Source of the DNA: a gamma proteobacterium symbiont of Ctena orbiculata
Lineage (GTDB): Bacteria; Pseudomonadota; Gammaproteobacteria; Chromatiales; Chromatiaceae
Assembly (NCBI GenBank): GCA_003058495.1
Contig: QBVC01000022.1
Coordinates: 62,001 to 126,000, forward strand
Direction of reading: 5' to 3'
Length of the DNA: 64,000 nucleotides
The notes beneath the pieces are model-generated. The model was not told the DNA's origin and did not search any database. It was given only the letters and a program-made list of their open reading frames with translations. The position numbers and the translations under genes are program-made. Positions 7,111 to 16,415 of this stretch are shown in pieces. How positions within the stretch are numbered: position 1 is the stretch's first letter; every line of letters begins with the position of its first letter.

Positions 7111-9189
7111 ATGGCCACCCAAACCTCCGGTACCGAGATTCCCGGTTACACCATGATCCGCAAGATTGGATCGGGAGGCAGTGCCGATGTCTATCTGGCC
7201 GTGCAGCAAAACCTCAATCGCCGGGTGGCGCTGAAACTGCTCAAGGGGGCGCTCACCGCCGAGGCAAAGTTCGGCGAGCGCTTCAAACGGGAAGGGCGGA
7301 TAATCGCACAACTCAACCATCCCCATATCATCCCCGTCTACGATATCGGCGAACACGACGGCCACTACTACATGGCGATGGAATACCTGAAGGGCGGCGA
7401 CCTGAGAGACCAGGCCGAACAGTTGACACTGCAAGATCTGCTGCAGACTGTTCTCCAGGTGACGGATGCCCTGCAGGCCGCTCACCAGCGTGGTTTTATC
7501 CACCGCGACATCAAGCCCGCCAACATACTTTTCCGCAACCCGAAGCAAGCGGTACTGACCGACTTCGGCATCGCCCGCCAAACCGAGTCCCTCACCCAGA
7601 TGACGGTGACCGGCGCCATGCTCGGCACTCCGGCCTTCATGAGTCCGGAACAGATTGCCGGCCGGCCCCTGGACGGCCGCACAGACCTCTACTCCCTGGG
7701 CGTCACCCTGTTCGAAATGCTCACCGGCTACCAGCCCTATCGCGGCGACAGCATGATGAGCGTTGCCATACAGCATCTGAATGCGGAAATCCCACGTCTG
7801 CCAAGGGCAACCTCACCCCTGCAAAGGCTTGTGGACCAGTTATTGGCCAAGGATCCGGAGAAGCGAATCGCAGATGCAGAAACTTTGAGCGATGAGTTGA
7901 AGGGCGCCATGGACCTGCCCGATATAGCGGCAACTCCGCTTAACGCATTGTGGCCGCATAAGCCACCGGAACCGGACAGCGACGCGCACATCATAGAGGC
8001 CTCGGAACAGGCGAAGAGAAGCAAATCCGCCAAAACCCCCATGGCGACCGGGATCGCGGCGGTAGGCGCCATTGCAGCGGTTGGCATGCTTGCCTGGTAC
8101 CTGAACGATTCAACCGGGGTCAACGACGGCAACCTCCCTGTCAGTCGGATCGATAACGACGCGGCAAGGGACGCGACTCAAAACATCACCGGTGATCGAT
8201 CAACTCCTGAAGGGCCGATTCCAACGGCAACCGCGCCACCCTGGCAGGAGACATTGACCAACGCGAACCGACTCTTCGAAGAGGGTCAACTGATAACACC
8301 GGAAGGCGGCAACGCCCTAGCCCTCTATCGGGAAGTGTTGACCCAGGACAACGACAACATCATCGCGAAAAATGGCGAACAGAATATTCTGCAGCGTTTG
8401 GTACTGGAGGTGGAGCGACTGATCGTGGATCAATCCCTCGATCAAGCCAGCCAACAACTACAGGTGCTAAGTGAGTTATGGCCAGAGGAGCAACAACTCA
8501 CACAACTGCAGGATCGAATCACCGCATCGCAAAAACGCACCGAGGCGCAAAATCGAGCCGCGGCTGATTCCAGGAAACAACGCGAGATCGACCGCCACCT
8601 GCAGGCCGCCACTTCCGCGTTGATTGCAGGCCGCCACCTGAAACCCCAACAGGAGAGCGCGCACTACCATTTCAATCGGGTCCTGGCACTCGATCCGAAC
8701 AACCAATCGGCGAAGAGCGGCCTGTCCCAGATAGCAGAGGCCTTGACCAGGCAGATAGCGACCGCCACTTCAAACAACGATTTCAGCCTGGCGGAATCCC
8801 TGATGAAGGATCTTAGCGGCCTCGACTCCAGGCATCCCCGATTGGCGTCGTTGGCCGGCGAGATTGCAGATGCAAAGGCAGGTCTCGCCCAGCGGCAGAT
8901 AGAGGCGCAACGGCTGGCCGAGTTCCAACGACAACTCGATGGCCTGGTGGAGAGAAACGCCCAGTGGCGGCTCAGCAGCGCCGATCTCGATACCCAGACC
9001 GACGCTGGAAATCGGCTGATCGCCGACATCTCGAGCCTGTTCGACAACCACCCCGACAACGATCAACTCCGCACCCTCTACGACTCCGCCAACCAGCGGC
9101 TCCAGCAAATCAAGGCACGGCAGCTTGATGAGCAGAGGCAGCAAGAGGTTAAAGAGCCACCGAGAAAACCGATCATGGGTGGATTTTGA
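7111..9189 (+). CDS. Membrane-anchored serine/threonine protein kinase with long coiled periplasmic region
   Basis: 692 residues from the ATG at 7111; a TTG four codons earlier is an alternative and the ribosome site is weak. The kinase domain (about residues 12-270) has GSGGSADVYLA, Lys42, HRDIKPAN (131-138), DFG (151-153) and GTPAFMSPEQ; all catalytic residues are intact. A single transmembrane helix at about 311-331 is followed by some 360 mostly helical Gln/Leu/Ala-rich residues outside the membrane, with TPR-like spacing (NRLFEEGQLITPEGGNALAL, YHFNRVLALDPNNQSAKSGL). The topology is kinase inside, sensor outside. It has no PASTA repeats. The membrane protein 100 bp downstream may be co-transcribed. 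The upstream barrel gene is divergent. The ligand and substrates are unknown. Confidence 0.92.
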   Translation: MATQTSGTEIPGYTMIRKIGSGGSADVYLAVQQNLNRRVALKLLKGALTAEAKFGERFKREGRIIAQLNHPHIIPVYDIGEHDGHYYMAMEYLKGGDLRDQAEQLTLQDLLQTVLQVTDALQAAHQRGFIHRDIKPANILFRNPKQAVLTDFGIARQTESLTQMTVTGAMLGTPAFMSPEQIAGRPLDGRTDLYSLGVTLFEMLTGYQPYRGDSMMSVAIQHLNAEIPRLPRATSPLQRLVDQLLAKDPEKRIADAETLSDELKGAMDLPDIAATPLNALWPHKPPEPDSDAHIIEASEQAKRSKSAKTPMATGIAAVGAIAAVGMLAWYLNDSTGVNDGNLPVSRIDNDAARDATQNITGDRSTPEGPIPTATAPPWQETLTNANRLFEEGQLITPEGGNALALYREVLTQDNDNIIAKNGEQNILQRLVLEVERLIVDQSLDQASQQLQVLSELWPEEQQLTQLQDRITASQKRTEAQNRAAADSRKQREIDRHLQAATSALIAGRHLKPQQESAHYHFNRVLALDPNNQSAKSGLSQIAEALTRQIATATSNNDFSLAESLMKDLSGLDSRHPRLASLAGEIADAKAGLAQRQIEAQRLAEFQRQLDGLVERNAQWRLSSADLDTQTDAGNRLIADISSLFDNHPDNDQLRTLYDSANQRLQQIKARQLDEQRQQEVKEPPRKPIMGGF

Positions 9190-9288
9190 TCATCGACAGA
9201 ATCGAAATGGTACAGGCATGCTCCAACCCTGCAAGCACATCCCCACTATTGCCTCGTAACAGCCAATCGACTTTTGGACAACGGATAT

Positions 9289-10059
9289 ATGCAGCAACTG
9301 TTACAAACGATCAGCAAGTGGGGTGTCATCATCTCCTTTCTTCTACTGTTGCTCTCACTGGCCTACAAAGACCGTCTTCCCAATCCGGACCAGTATGAGG
9401 CCAAGCGCCTCGTCGACCCGGTACAAGTATCCACCTACCGCTCTCCATTTTGGATCGAGGCGGAGGGTCAGCGATACCACATAAGACCGCTCTACGACTA
9501 TACCCTGGAGGGTGTTGTCGTCAGCTATCACGATGCCGACTCGTTTGGCGACATCTGGCATCACGACAGATGGAAGGATTTCCTGAATGTGAGGGACCTC
9601 TGTGTCATCTGGGGTGCCAATGTCAGTAGCGGCGTTTACCAGGAGATGAGCTTTGACAACGACAGCTGGACCTGTTGGGCCTATTGGCCCGACGCGCAAA
9701 CCGGGGCCAGCTTCCAGATGACCCAACTCTCCAACAACCACCTTCTGGTCGGGGACGACTACCTCAAAGAGAAACTGATGTCTGCCGAACCCGGCGACCA
9801 TATCCGCATCAGTGGGCAACTGGCCAGTTATGAAAATCCCGCCAACGACTTTAAACGCGGCAGCAGTACCCGCCGTGATGACAGGGGTAACGGGGCCTGC
9901 GAGACGATATACGTGGATGATTTTGAAATTGTCTCAAAAGCCAATGTTCGCTGGCGTGGCATCTATACCTTCTCCGGCTGGTGTCTGGGACTCTTTCTGA
10001 CGGCATTTCTGATCCTTTTTGTCATTACCCCTCCGGTACGTAAACCCTCAATTTATTAG
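9289..10059 (+). CDS. Two-span membrane protein of unknown function
   Basis: 256 residues from the ATG at 9289, or 261 from a TTG at 9274. One transmembrane helix lies at about residues 10-30 (GVIISFLLLLLSLAY) and a second near the C terminus (YTFSGWCLGLFLTAFLILFVI), leaving a periplasmic domain of about 190 residues. That domain has paired aromatic-rich strands (TLEGVVVSYHDADSFGDIWH, NVRDLCVIWG), at least two cysteines and an OB-like stretch (GDHIRISGQLASYEN), then an ETIYVDDFEIVSK strand. No family is recognised. It follows the membrane-bound kinase on the same strand and may be part of the same signalling unit. Confidence 0.65.
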   Translation: MQQLLQTISKWGVIISFLLLLLSLAYKDRLPNPDQYEAKRLVDPVQVSTYRSPFWIEAEGQRYHIRPLYDYTLEGVVVSYHDADSFGDIWHHDRWKDFLNVRDLCVIWGANVSSGVYQEMSFDNDSWTCWAYWPDAQTGASFQMTQLSNNHLLVGDDYLKEKLMSAEPGDHIRISGQLASYENPANDFKRGSSTRRDDRGNGACETIYVDDFEIVSKANVRWRGIYTFSGWCLGLFLTAFLILFVITPPVRKPSIY

Positions 10060-10311
10060 TTACCGATGAGTAGCCAGGTTTCCATTTGGTCTACCCCATC
10101 AGACAGACACCCGGACGAGAACCCTGCGATACCGCGCGCTGATCTCAAAGCTAATTTTTCGCTTCTGCATACAAGCATTTACGCCGATTTATATGCCCGA
10201 CGTCATGACTGACCGGCAGCTGAATAAATTTGTGATAAATGCGTGACCTCCGCAAGAGATCTCCATCTTATCCTGCACCCATAGTTGAGGATCAATTCCC
10301 AGGAGGGTGCC

Positions 10312-10893
10312 ATGTCGGGCGTGAAAGAGAAAGATGCAGCAAAACACCGGAAAAGAGATCAAAGACTCAAAGAGCTCCTCGCAGCCTGTGCCCTGAATGA
10401 CCGGAAGGCCTTCGCCCAGCTCTATCAGATCGCGGCACCGGTCCTGTATGGCATCGTGCTGCGCATGCTGAAAAGAGAGGCATGGGCGGAGGAGTGCCTG
10501 CAGGATGCCTTCGTCAAGATCTGGAACAACGCGGAGAACTATCGAAGCCATCTGGCGGCGCCCATGACCTGGATGTCGACGATTGCCCGCAATCAGGCAC
10601 TGGACCAATTGCGCCGCTCGCGGCGGGAGCTGTTGGAGGCCGACGGCAGCTACCTGGCGGATGGGATCGATACAGATCCCCTGCCGATGGATAGGATTGC
10701 GCACAGCGAAGAGGGATCACGACTCAAGGACTGCCTGGAACGGTTGAATGAAAAGCAGCGGCAGGTAATCAGTCTGGCCTATTTCAGGGGCCTTACACAG
10801 AGCGAGCTCGCCAACCAGGTTGACATGCCGCTGGGCACGGTCAAGACGCATATTCGTCGAGGCCTGGAACAGCTCAGGGGTTGTTTGCAGTAG
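10312..10893 (+). CDS. ECF RNA polymerase sigma factor, SigK/RpoE-like
   Basis: 193 residues. The ATG at 10312 is preceded by a strong AGGAGGG site. Region 2 (about 30-100) contains FAQLYQIAAPVLYGIVLRML, ECLQDAFVKIWNNAENYR and PMTWMSTIARNQALDQLRRS; region 4 (about 130-190) contains LERLNEKQRQVISLAYFRGL and LGTVKTHIRRGLEQLRGCL. This matches the SigK-like subgroup that normally has a membrane anti-sigma factor (RskA/ChrR type) directly downstream. None follows here: the next 180 bp hold a REP-like repeat. Either the anti-sigma is elsewhere or its locus was lost. The genes controlled are unknown. Confidence 0.9.
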   Translation: MSGVKEKDAAKHRKRDQRLKELLAACALNDRKAFAQLYQIAAPVLYGIVLRMLKREAWAEECLQDAFVKIWNNAENYRSHLAAPMTWMSTIARNQALDQLRRSRRELLEADGSYLADGIDTDPLPMDRIAHSEEGSRLKDCLERLNEKQRQVISLAYFRGLTQSELANQVDMPLGTVKTHIRRGLEQLRGCLQ

Positions 10894-10979
10894 GTCGTGA
10901 ACGGCAGAGGACGATCTTAATTATCATGCTGATGAAGAGTCAGTCGATCCAATGGTCAATTTTCTATTTTCATAAACAG

Positions 10980-11045
10980 CATAAACAGGGTCAGAGAACA
11001 AATACCTCTAATATTAGAAACAATTGTTCTCTGACCCCATTTATA
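10980..11045. repeat. 66-bp REP-like palindromic repeat, copy 1
   Basis: Identical over 66 bp to 16851-16916. It contains a 14-bp perfect inverted repeat (GGGTCAGAGAACAA at 10988-11001 and its complement at 11024-11037) around a 22-base AT-rich centre. GGGTCAGAG...CTCTGACCC elements are typical of gammaproteobacterial REP sequences mobilised by RAYT/IS200-like transposases; no transposase gene is in the window. Confidence 0.9.
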
Positions 11046-11072
11046 CTCTGGCACGAATACTCCATTTAAGCT

Positions 11073-11511
11073 TCAATCTGACACCCCTTCCAGAAGGATT
11101 GAGATTTTGTTACGCCACGAAGATATAGTGTCAGGCTGTATTTCACCATGCGCTATCAGCATGCTTTCACTGTCAGCAAGGAACACATTCACAGTTCCTT
11201 TAATGTCCCGAAAAAAATAATAAGGTGCTATACCCAGATAATACTACATAGCCGATGTACTCTGAATTATCGCCACCTACAATATCCTTGTATCGGGCAT
11301 TTCTGATTTGTTTGAGAGAAGTGCCATGTTGCTTATTTAATATTTCACATAGCTTTTTTAAAGTTTTCTGGGCTACATCTCCTCCAATATCTTTAGATTC
11401 TACTCCATTAAAAGCAGCGTCGAAATCATACCAGCCCACCTCATTTACTTTTCGACCAATCAACGAAAAGCTATCACTTGTGAAAAATATATTATCAGGC
11501 AAACATACCAT
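11073..11511 (-). pseudogene. Hypothetical protein gene split by a frameshift in a T7 run
   Basis: The first frame runs from the ATG at 11511 to a stop at 11200 (103 residues, ending LLFFSGH). At 11211-11217 the minus strand has seven T residues. Removing one T joins LLFF to a second open stretch, beginning RDIKGTVNVFLADSESMLIA and ending ISILLEGVSD, with a stop at 11073-11075. The two halves read as one globular protein of about 145 residues with normal composition. Possible explanations are recent inactivation, a sequencing error in the homopolymer, or slippage during expression. The gene is AT-rich compared with its neighbours, which suggests acquisition by transfer. No family is recognised. 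Confidence 0.5.
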
Positions 11512-11650
11512 CCCTTATCCCGCCCAATTATTATGTGGGTCAATTATAGGTACCGTAAATTGATTCAAGCCCAAGCAAAATCTGCCAACACCCACCATGT
11601 ATAAAAAGGACGATAGCGCTAAGCACCACTTCATATGCCATCACTAATAT

Positions 11651-12553
11651 CTATTCTACATTACGAAACCACTCTAAGAACTCATCCACCAGAAAATCGA
11701 ACACAACCCTGACCCGACGACTGGTCCTAAGTTCTTTATGCACCACCAGCCATAACGGCCCTTCGAACGGTTGTAAATCCGGTAGCACCTTATGAAACCG
11801 TCGTTCTTTAACTGCCAACTGATCAGGCAACAACGCTATACCAAGCCCTCGTTTTACCAGCTCCCATTGTGTAATGACACTCTCTGAGGTTATCGAAAAG
11901 TTTCTTTGGGTCAGTTTGATACCACATCCTGCCAGGATGTTTATCACCATCTCGGATTTATCACAGATAAAATTTGCATCGCCAAGCGCTCCAGCAGACT
12001 TTGGGACACCTATCTGTTCAAGATATTGTTCAGATGCATAGAGGTGTCCAGTGATATCTCCCAGCTTACGTGCAATCAAATCCGGATCTTCGGGTGCCAT
12101 TGCACGTATGGCAATATCGGCCTCGCGGCGCCTTAGGTCACTCAGGGTGTTTGACACGACCAGTTCAACCCTGATGGCAGGGTACAGGTGTCTCAACTTT
12201 TGCACCAGGATCGGCATGACAAGGTTCGCTATCAGGTCGGTGGCACTGATACAGATCTCTCCTTCGATGGTGTTTGACTGGCCGGCAGCCGTCAGTTTGA
12301 GATTTACCGCGGCATCACCCATGGTACGTACCTGTTCCAGCAGCTCGGCACCGCTTGGGGTGAGTTCGAGCCCTCTGCCGACTTTTTCGAACAAGGCAAC
12401 ACCCAACTCTTCCTCCAGGCCGGCAACCTGACGGCTCAACGTCGGCTGCGTCAGCCCCAACGCCCTCGCGGCCGCGGACAGAGAGCCCTCTTCAACAGTC
12501 ACCAGGAATGCCCGGGCCAGATTCCAGTCAAACTGTACTGATCGCCAATCCAT
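11651..12553 (-). CDS. LysR-family transcriptional regulator
   Basis: About 300 residues from the ATG at 12553; an in-frame ATG at 12586 would add 11 residues. The N-terminal winged helix-turn-helix is clear: LARAFLVTVEEGSLSAAARA then LGLTQPTLSRQVAGLEEELG and LFEKVGRGLELTPSGAELLE. The rest is the periplasmic-binding-like effector domain (GEICISATDLIANLVMPILV, VELVVSNTLSDLRRREADIA). It resembles the single-target LysR subgroup that represses or activates a divergent gene. The divergent neighbour begins about 100 bp away and encodes a membrane protein, which is the likeliest target. The effector is unknown. Confidence 0.9.
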   Translation of the reverse strand: MDWRSVQFDWNLARAFLVTVEEGSLSAAARALGLTQPTLSRQVAGLEEELGVALFEKVGRGLELTPSGAELLEQVRTMGDAAVNLKLTAAGQSNTIEGEICISATDLIANLVMPILVQKLRHLYPAIRVELVVSNTLSDLRRREADIAIRAMAPEDPDLIARKLGDITGHLYASEQYLEQIGVPKSAGALGDANFICDKSEMVINILAGCGIKLTQRNFSITSESVITQWELVKRGLGIALLPDQLAVKERRFHKVLPDLQPFEGPLWLVVHKELRTSRRVRVVFDFLVDEFLEWFRNVE

Positions 12554-12654
12554 ACTTTTTTGTATGCGTTGTATGCATATTTCCACAATTTATTAAAAAT
12601 GCGTATTGGTTAATATAGTGGCATCAGCAAGACAAATACAGGGTGGGATCAAAA

Positions 12655-13317
12655 TTGAAAGAACTCGTCGTCTGGTTAATCCATTTTCCAACGGGATCGG
12701 TGGCCATACTGGCTGCGGTTGCCGCTCTCTATTACCCGAAGGGCTCGTCAAACCACAAGAGGGCCGGCAAGGTATTCATAATCGCCATGCTCACGATGCT
12801 GATCAGCGGCGGAATCGCCGGCGCATTGAAGGGATCAGCAGACGATGTGTTTCTCGCCGCGCTTGTGTTCTATAGCGTGTTCACCGCCTGGCTGACGGTG
12901 CGTCACCGTCAACCCGCCGTCGGCATACTCGAATATCTAGCCCTGGGCTATATCGTCATTTTTGGGTTGGCTGCCCTGGCGATCAATCCGCAGTGGGCCA
13001 TGGTGAAAGAACCTGGTGTCTACACATTTGACGCGACGATGGCCCTCCTTTTTGCCGTCGGCGACGTTCGAAACATCCTGTCGAAGGGCATGAACCGGGC
13101 TCATCGACTGGCGCGTCATGTCTGGCGGGTATCCTTTTCCCTTGTCTGGGCGGCCTTGGCATTTGGTGACAAAATCATCAAGATGCTGGATTCGACGATC
13201 GCTCAAATGCCTTATGTGGTGGTGGTGCCCGTGATTCCTGTATTGTGGATTATGTTTTACTGGCTGTTCAGGGTTTACAAAGGGAAAGCGATTCTACGGT
13301 CTTTGCATCCCTTTTAG
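12655..13317 (+). CDS. Multi-span membrane protein, DUF2306-like
   Basis: 220 residues from a TTG at 12655 spaced about 8 bases after GGGTGGGAT; a GTG at 12643 is the alternative. Six or seven hydrophobic helices are visible: VAILAAVAALYY, VFIIAMLTMLISGGIAGAL, VFLAALVFYSVFTAWL, LEYLALGYIVIFGLAAL, ATMALLFAVG, VSFSLVWAALAFG and VVVVPVIPVLWIMFYWLF. Motifs NHKRAGKVFI near the first loop and RAHRLARHVWR later recall DUF2306-type proteins, where conserved histidines face the membrane. Function is not established. It is divergent from the LysR gene, which probably regulates it. Confidence 0.7.
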   Translation: MKELVVWLIHFPTGSVAILAAVAALYYPKGSSNHKRAGKVFIIAMLTMLISGGIAGALKGSADDVFLAALVFYSVFTAWLTVRHRQPAVGILEYLALGYIVIFGLAALAINPQWAMVKEPGVYTFDATMALLFAVGDVRNILSKGMNRAHRLARHVWRVSFSLVWAALAFGDKIIKMLDSTIAQMPYVVVVPVIPVLWIMFYWLFRVYKGKAILRSLHPF

Positions 13318-13478
13318 GGCGTTTCAACGAATGTGCTGATTCTTGTTAGCAACTGTATTCAGGGGTCGAGGCGAAGCCTTGGTCCCAGCCCGAAGGATGT
13401 CCCCGTATTCTTTCGTATTCCTAGTATTCCTCATTCCATATTCCTGCCTTGATATACAGGGTGTTGCGGATATTCTCC

Positions 13479-15617
13479 CTATCTATACCCATAGCCCGTC
13501 TGCATCTGGATCGAATCTGCGAGAATAAGGGCCGCTTCATTCAACTCGATGCGTTGTGTCGCTTCCGACTCCTTGTCATCCTTATCCTCCGGATCGATGA
13601 ATGTGATCGCCTCCATGCCTTGTGACGCCCTGAAGCGGTTCTTGTATGCCAGCTGTTCCCGCTCTCGATCATCCCACTCAGAACGACGACGGCTCTCCAA
13701 GAGGCTTATTTCAGTACGTCTATCCAACTCCAGATAGCGTTTTTCACGATCCGCCAACATCGCGAATCCGGCATCATGCTCAACCCGATTCCTGTGGTTG
13801 TGCTTGAGATGGGGTATGGACCATTTCTTTTTGGCGACAAAATTGGCTGGCCTTATCTGGGCCCAGGGCAGCGCATTCTGCAATGACCGCTCACCATAAT
13901 CTTCCGAGTACATCGCTGTTGGAAACTGTATGTCCGGTACCACACCCCTATTCTGGGTGCTGCTGCCATTGATACGGAAGAATTGCGCCATGGTCAGCCT
14001 AAGTCTGCCCAGGTCCTTCTTGCGTCCCGGAACAAAACGCCCCAAATCCACCAGTGTCTGTACTGTCCCCATGCCGAAGGTGGGCTCACCGATAACGATA
14101 CCCCGTTTGTAATCCTGAATGGCGCCGGCTAATATCTCGGAGGCTGACGCACTGTTGCGATCAACCAGAACCGCTAAAGGTCCTGCGTAGGCTATGGTTT
14201 GATCCGGGTCCTGCTTGATCTCTATCTTGCCGAAGACATCTTTGATTTGAACCACTGGTCCGGAATCGATAAACAAGCCTGTCAGTTCGGTCGCTTCTGA
14301 AAGTGGACCACCGCCGTTTTCCCGTAGATCGATAACAATACCGTTGACACCCTGCTTTTTCAGATCACCCAAGAGGTTTCGCACATCCCTGGTGGTACTG
14401 CGAAAACCCTCTTCCCCTTTCGTTTGAGCGGCGAAATCTCGGTAGAAATACGGTACTTCAACCACCCCGATTCGTATGTCCTTCATACCATCCAGGTTTT
14501 CGATGATATAGCTCTTGGCTGCCTGTTCCTCCAACTTGATCTTGTTGCGAACCAGGGTGATGGTTCTTTGCTTGGAACCTGTTTCAGTACCCTTTGGCTG
14601 AATATTGAGCCGCACCACCGAACCCTTGGGGCCTCGAATCTGTTCAACCACGTCCTGCAACCGCCAACCGACGATATCGGTGATTTCACCCTCCAGTCCC
14701 TGTCCTATACCAACGATGCGATCCCCCGAATGCAACAGATCACTCTGTTCAGCAGGCCCACCAATCACTGTCTTTTGCACAACGGTATAGCCGTCTTCAT
14801 CCTTGAGTACAGCACCAATGCCTTCCGAGGAAATGCGCATGTTGACAGCTAAGTTTTTCGAGGTACTCGGCGAAATGTAACTGGTGTGAGGTTCCAGACT
14901 CAGGGTATAGGCATTGATGAAGGTCTTAAAAATATCATTGGTATCGATCTGTTCCACCCGGCTCAGTAGACGGGTATAGCGTTGACTCAGAGTTTTACGT
15001 ATTTCATCGTCCTTTTTATCCATCAGGCGCAGATTAAGAAAATCATTCTTTACCCGTTTGCGCCAGACTTCCTGCAGTTCAGTACGGGTCTGTGGCCAGG
15101 GCTCTTTCTCCCGCTCGAACCGATAGCTCTCATCGATGGTGAAATCAAACCTTTTATCTACCAGTTTTTGCGCATAGGCCACAGCCTCCGTCACCCGTTT
15201 TCGGTAGAGTCTAAAAATCTCGAAGGCTGGTTCAATGTTGCCAATCTTCAGGTAGTCATCGAGTTTGTCCTGATAGAGGGAGAAACGAACGATGTCCCTG
15301 GCGCGAAAAAAAGAACGGTTTGGATCGAGGGCATCAAAATAGCGATCGAGTATCATCTTCGACATGCGATCGTCGAGGGCTACATCCTTATAATGGTATT
15401 TTTCAATCACTTTTACGATGACATTCGCCGTCTGCTGCTGCTCTGATGTCGGTTGTAGTTCGTTAATCGGAACCACTTGGCGTTTAGCCCGAATAGCCGA
15501 ATGGTCGCTCAGAAAAAGTGAGCTCTTTGTGGTTACCTTATCTGGCGCACAAGCACTGACACTAACCAATACAAGGGTTACAACCAGCGCAATTTGGAAA
15601 CTAAGTACCTGCTTCAT
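13479..15617 (-). CDS. prc: Carboxy-terminal processing protease Prc/Tsp (family S41)
   Basis: 712 residues. The N terminus is a lipoprotein-type signal with VSAC placing the lipobox cysteine at residue 23, so the enzyme is probably membrane-tethered in the periplasm. Order of parts: N-terminal Tsp domain (LDPNRSFFRARDI), PDZ domain (ISSEGIGAVLKDEDGYTVVQ ... GDRIVGIGQG), S41 catalytic core with the Ser in VLVDRNSASASEILAGAIQD and the general-base Lys in DYKRG, GxGTVQT after it, and the C-terminal DUF3340-like region. Prc degrades tagged periplasmic proteins and trims murein hydrolases and PBP3 tails in enterics. It stands alone between two repeat-containing intergenic regions. Both catalytic residues are present. 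Confidence 0.95.
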   Translation of the reverse strand: MKQVLSFQIALVVTLVLVSVSACAPDKVTTKSSLFLSDHSAIRAKRQVVPINELQPTSEQQQTANVIVKVIEKYHYKDVALDDRMSKMILDRYFDALDPNRSFFRARDIVRFSLYQDKLDDYLKIGNIEPAFEIFRLYRKRVTEAVAYAQKLVDKRFDFTIDESYRFEREKEPWPQTRTELQEVWRKRVKNDFLNLRLMDKKDDEIRKTLSQRYTRLLSRVEQIDTNDIFKTFINAYTLSLEPHTSYISPSTSKNLAVNMRISSEGIGAVLKDEDGYTVVQKTVIGGPAEQSDLLHSGDRIVGIGQGLEGEITDIVGWRLQDVVEQIRGPKGSVVRLNIQPKGTETGSKQRTITLVRNKIKLEEQAAKSYIIENLDGMKDIRIGVVEVPYFYRDFAAQTKGEEGFRSTTRDVRNLLGDLKKQGVNGIVIDLRENGGGPLSEATELTGLFIDSGPVVQIKDVFGKIEIKQDPDQTIAYAGPLAVLVDRNSASASEILAGAIQDYKRGIVIGEPTFGMGTVQTLVDLGRFVPGRKKDLGRLRLTMAQFFRINGSSTQNRGVVPDIQFPTAMYSEDYGERSLQNALPWAQIRPANFVAKKKWSIPHLKHNHRNRVEHDAGFAMLADREKRYLELDRRTEISLLESRRRSEWDDREREQLAYKNRFRASQGMEAITFIDPEDKDDKESEATQRIELNEAALILADSIQMQTGYGYR

Positions 15618-15861
15618 TAATTCTTCCTCAAGCCATCACCTGGAAACCTATCAGGATAATCAAAAATGGCTACATAATCCTTGGGAGTGATCTTGACCCG
15701 CCTGTATTGTTAGACGGGAACTCCTAACAGCCACAATTGCTAAATCACCTATCGAAAACTGGTTGCATATAATGGTGCTGGTTTGTCGAAGGCACCAGTG
15801 AAGTATTCTGGCTCGATCCGTAGTTCCGCAGCTGCACTGCCCACCCTTGCAAATCACATAT

Positions 15862-15918
15862 TTTCGGGTGTCACCTTATTCCTGGTATTCCATTTTTCGG
15901 GTGTCCCCGTATTCCTGT
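15862..15918. repeat. Tandem GGGTGTC-type short repeat
   Basis: Two near-identical units of about 23 bp, TTTTCGGGTGTCACCTTATT (then CCTG) and TTTTCGGGTGTCCCCGTATT (then CCTG), lie about 10 bp apart. A related GATGTCCCCGTATTC sequence is at 13397-13411, followed by further TATTCC words. These look like remnants of the intergenic repeats that accompany RAYT/IS200-like elements. Confidence 0.6.
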
Positions 15919-16152
15919 TTTACAAAATCCTGAATCTGCGATTAAAATCGCTAGTTGCGGTTCAATATCTTCTGGTTTCTCAAAATCTGCAACTTTCCGC
16001 CACATTTCAAGAAGGATGTTGAGTTCTGAGCGATCAACGTAGACGTCACGCCAGCGGTAAGGCGGATGCTCTGCTGTGATCGGCTGCTCAACCGATGTTG
16101 GTATTGCCTTTTTTAACCCGCTGCTAATTGTATTTCTTTCAGGTATACGCAT
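15871..16152 (-). CDS. Hypothetical protein, C terminus encoded by a repeat
   Basis: A 93-residue frame beginning MRIPERNTISSGLKKAIPTS. The first 75 residues have a plausible mixed composition (YRWRDVYVDRSELNILLEMW, then RKVADFEKPEDIEPQLAILI). The last 18 or so (GIRGHPKNGIPGIR) are translated from the tandem GGGTGTC repeat and are unlikely to be original. The gene may therefore have been truncated by the repeat. The region is AT-rich. No family is recognised; it may be a decaying gene. Confidence 0.35.
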   Translation of the reverse strand: MRIPERNTISSGLKKAIPTSVEQPITAEHPPYRWRDVYVDRSELNILLEMWRKVADFEKPEDIEPQLAILIADSGFCKTGIRGHPKNGIPGIR

Positions 16153-16415
16153 CCTTCACTCTTAATTCCGGCTACAGATTTAGCGCTTATAATGACGAAA
16201 TCACCAGCCATGCATAACTATACATTTCCTCAGCCAAGCCCTAATGTACTTCAATAAGCTCAAAACTAAGCAACACACCATAGCCTATGAAGTAGATTGC
16301 ACATTCTCACCATAATAGAAACGACGACCTACTACAAGCTAGCGATGTAATCAAGACCATCGATCCTAATTATAAAAAAAACCAATCTATATTCTGCTGT
16401 GGAATAGCTGTGTAT

